A stretch of DNA of 64,000 nt, taken from positions 251,263 through 315,262 of the forward strand of contig VWYX01000666.1 in assembly GCA_013396525.1 (NCBI GenBank). The letters are read 5' to 3'. This DNA comes from Chaetorhynchus papuensis. Taxonomy: Eukaryota > Chordata > Aves > Passeriformes > Rhipiduridae. Under the pieces are notes generated by a model. That model was given only the letters and a program-made list of their open reading frames with translations. It had not been told where the DNA came from and did not search any database. Positions 61,101 through 64,000 of the stretch are shown piece by piece. The number at the start of each line of letters is the position of its first letter. The stretch's first letter is position 1. A program made the position numbers and the translations under genes.

Positions 61101-61765
61101 TTGTGCAGATTTTAATGGCACTGTGTCATGTGTAAACGGGAAGATTTCCCTGACCCTTCGTGTTTGATGTCTCTGTCAGTGCCCCAGGAAAGCCGAGACT
61201 GCTGCTTCACCCCCAGCCATCTTTCCACATGCTAGACTGAGCTAAATGGCTCTAGCTATTTTATTTCCAGCACAATTATAAACATCCATGTAAGTTTTAC
61301 ATGACAGCTTTAGATTGGAAGACTGTATTTAAGAGAAAAAAAACCATCCCCTCTCCCCCAAAAATAATGATGAATGCTGAACAGGACATAAAGGGACATG
61401 CATTTGGAGTTTACAATAGAAGAGGATTATTAACCTGGGATGGCAGTTTGTCTTTATGATGTGAATCTTTTGTATTTAGAGGTACATTAAAATTAATTTT
61501 AAAGTAATTTTTCCTAGAGTGCTGCTTTTGGAATATGTCATAAATAATTATAGTAATATCCATCCAATAAGGCAGGATGGAACCAGGTCTACACTAACCT
61601 CGTTTCATCTTTTTTTAATAATTCTAACTTACTGCTGCAGAGGGTTTCCAGAAGGTGTGTGGGACTTACTTGTTTTACTGACGTTCTCCTCCTGAATCTT
61701 TCTTTACAGAAGATAGCTGATGTAAAAGAGCTTTGGAATTTTTTGTTCTTCTATTTTTTCCTGAT
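58191..61765. other. Non-coding stretch, no gene seen
   Basis: AT-rich, with a poly-T run at about 58,679-58,692 and a (TTATT)n-like run at about 58,845-58,874. Short open frames lack any signature. The part at 60.95-61.33 kb looks enhancer-like and is listed separately. Confidence 0.55.
60950..61330. promoter_or_regulatory. Possible conserved non-coding element
   Basis: Contains mixed single-copy words with retained CpGs (ccttccgtgttggacccgtt, caccttacggttctc, gtaaacgggaag, cccttcgtgtt, aaagccgagac) next to AT-rich factor-like words (ctctagctattttatttcc). No repeat tail, no long frame. Composition only. Confidence 0.27.
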
Positions 61766-61795
61766 TTTAAAACAAACAAACAAACAAACAAACAA
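61766..61795. repeat. (AAAC)n simple repeat
   Basis: aaaacaaacaaacaaacaaa continuing to acaag: about seven AAAC tetramers. Confidence 0.92.
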
Positions 61796-61953
61796 GTTAT
61801 ATTTTCTTGCTTTTCCCCGCCGTTTCCTCATTTCCCATCTACCTTCTTGAATGAGGCCATAACTTCACTTTTTTGTTTGTGGGCAAAGGCTTTACTTCCT
61901 AATGGACCTCCAAGCTGGAATTAGTGGTTCCAGCCTATAATTATTATTAGCTG

Positions 61954-62012
61954 GAATAAGTAGGTTTAATGTAGACATTGAATAAGTAGGCTTAATGTAG
62001 ACATTGAATAAG
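61954..62012. repeat. 26-base tandem repeat, about 2.3 copies
   Basis: Unit gaataagtaggtttaatgta + gacatt at 61954-61979; a second copy with one T-to-C change at 61980-62005; then a partial copy gaataag. A recent small duplication, since the copies differ at only one base. Confidence 0.93.
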
Positions 62013-64000
62013 CCTATTCTGAATGTGGAAAAATTAAGCCTTTTCTCTGCAATGAGCATCGCATTCGCCTTCCTGCACCAGAAGTCCTTCAGCTCTGTAA
62101 CTTCATTATGGAGATAAATCAGGACTCTTACTGAAGGAACACGCAGGATATTTTACCTGCACTGAGAACTTTATGTAGGACATGCCACTGATTTCTGCTA
62201 GGGAAACTCAGGATGCCACCAACTCTTTGTAGTTTCTGAAGTGATTCCTGAACTGAGCCTGTGAAGAGGCAGCAGTATTGACACCCTCCTCTCGTGTCAT
62301 CTTTAATCTCTCCTGGCAAAAAGAAAATAAAGAAAATGCCCCCCACCTATGAATATGTAGAAATCATCTGTTAAATGATTAATTTCTGGTTTCTGATGAG
62401 AGATTTACACAAACCTGCTTTTTAATCAAATAGAGAAAATTGATTTTGTATGTGATGGTCGTATACAGCTGGTTTTCTTTAGAGCAATACATTCTTTTTC
62501 CCCTTGCTTCTTCCTCCTAGTACATTATTCTGTGGGCCTTCATTTCATATCTGAATCTTTTTCCCATGCATTTTTGAGCTTTGATTTTCAAGGAGAGATG
62601 ATATCTTACAATAGAATAGAATAGAATATGTTTATATAATATATATTATATTTCACCTGACAGATGAAAAAAAATATGGATAGGCTTCTGAAAATCACCC
62701 CTTTCTAAGCTCTTCTCAAATTATCAGTAATTTCTCACCTGTGTGGCTTTCACATTACATCAGCAGACAGCAGTCTAATGCCAGACTGCTTTATCCTCTG
62801 CAAACATTTTGGGATCCTTTGCTACTCTGGGGTCTTCTGAAATGTATTGGGAAATTCTCAATGAACCTTGGCAAAACAGAAGTGAAGTTGTAGTTTTTCA
62901 GTATTTTCTTTGGAATTGGACTAATGAGGAAGAGGGTATTTATGGTTACCTCAGCATTTGCAACTGTTTAATTTGGAAACAGGCAATAGATAACTTTGGT
63001 TAAGAATCTGCATTATATGTGACTTCATTTATTTCATGTGACTTTAATGTAGGCAAAATATAATGATGGGTTAATTTTTAAAAATTAATTATAAGATTGT
63101 AGCTGGAAAGTGTGCTGCTTGAGACTTGTGGGTGCAGAAGTTTTGAAATTGTATTGTAACAGAATAGTGGCAGTTTTATATTCATTTTTTTGGTGGCAAA
63201 TAACTACAGAAGGTGAAGATAGCCCTGTGTCTCTTCATCCTGTTTTAATTGAGACTCACATCTTGTAATGCAGATGCTCAAGATACATTAAAAAAACAAC
63301 CTGAAAAGGAAAGGAGCTCAGTGAATCACTGTGTACAGTGATGACTTTATTTATAGCCTAGTTCATTTATGATTGTAAGTAAACCTGACTTTCACACACA
63401 GCAAAGTGTGAAATATCCAAATTAATCACAGACTTAAGTGCCTGGGGTAAGGAGATTTTAAGAGAATCGAAGGTATGAAATGAGAAACAGAAAAGAATGG
63501 GGAACAGGCCCTTTATGGATTACCAGGCTGAAGGGTTGCTTGGCCCTCAGAAACAAGGCTGAAAGGCAGAGCTGCTATTGATTTTTTTCCTTAACTGAAA
63601 TCCCATTTTTACTGAAAAAAATTAAAGCATAAGCATGCTAAACAGATGAAAAACTCCTAGATCCCACTTTTATGTGGCCTCTGAATTTGTCTGGCTCCTT
63701 GTAAAATGCTAGTGCTGCAGTCTCTTTCCACCGTGAGATGGATGTGTGACACATGGGCAGCATGATGTGCCAGTTTGTGGATCCTGTCCAACTGTGTGGA
63801 TCCCACAAGTTCCACAGAGCTCTAAGCAGCAGCTGTCAGACTCAGACCAGGCCTGTGAAATGCTTTTCAGGTTTTAGATGGGAGGGACCAATGGTCCAGT
63901 CAGGCTCTATAAAAATCATGTGGGTTTTGGACAAGGCATATGGGGGGACAGAGGGAGAAACCATGATCATGGGCATGCTTCCTGCAAAGCAGCTGAGCCA
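62013..64000. other. Non-coding stretch, no gene seen
   Basis: AT-rich. An (AATAG)n-like run followed by an AT palindrome lies at 62,609-62,652. No supported gene or recognised transposon up to the window end. Confidence 0.55.
62609..62652. repeat. (AATAG)n run and AT-rich palindrome
   Basis: caatagaatagaatagaata followed by tgtttatataatatatatta. The first part is similar to CR1 terminal pentamers/octamers but no CR1 body follows, so it is listed as a simple repeat. Confidence 0.7.

Noticed and set aside
1..64000. Prokaryotic-type features: CRISPR arrays, operons, defence islands, tRNA genes
   Set aside because: None is present. No regularly spaced repeats, no gene clusters with ribosome-binding sites, and no tRNA B-box with a matching cloverleaf was seen.

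Overview
The window looks like nuclear DNA from a bird. The evidence is a set of 5'-truncated CR1 LINEs with the avian CR1 3' end (short repeats of the type ATTCTATG) and a decayed ERVL-class endogenous retrovirus of the kind common in bird genomes. The background is AT-rich, non-coding vertebrate sequence with no prokaryotic-style gene packing. I cannot name the species or the chromosome. Almost all open reading frames here are short and look like chance.

Layout. 1-14.2 kb is non-coding sequence with one CR1 (1.63-2.00 kb) and a possible older LINE relic near 4.6 kb. 14.2-16.8 kb is an ERVL provirus with a near-complete 5' LTR, a heavily deleted gag/pro/pol interior and only the end of the 3' LTR. 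16.8-26.4 kb is non-coding, with an old CR1 at 18.2-18.5 kb. 26.4-31.5 kb is a GC-richer island between two CR1 copies. It holds the only stretch that reads like a real gene: six candidate exons on the + strand (27,799-30,037). Their splice phases fit together and they would encode a type I membrane protein of about 263 residues (signal peptide, short extracellular part with three clustered cysteines, one transmembrane segment, cysteine-containing tail). I do not recognise the family. A block just upstream of its transmembrane exon is duplicated at about 31.0-31.2 kb. 31.5-64 kb is again non-coding, with CR1 copies at 35.4, 38.3, 51.7-52.8, 55.9 and 58.1 kb, a (TTTTCC)n tract at 51.5 kb, several hairpins, and blocks whose composition resembles conserved non-coding elements.

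I found no tRNA, rRNA, CRISPR array or operon, and no sign of a new multi-gene system. The most useful leads are the candidate membrane-protein gene with its choice of splice acceptors, the local duplication beside it, an extended hairpin at 54.1 kb, and the enhancer-like AT-rich blocks.
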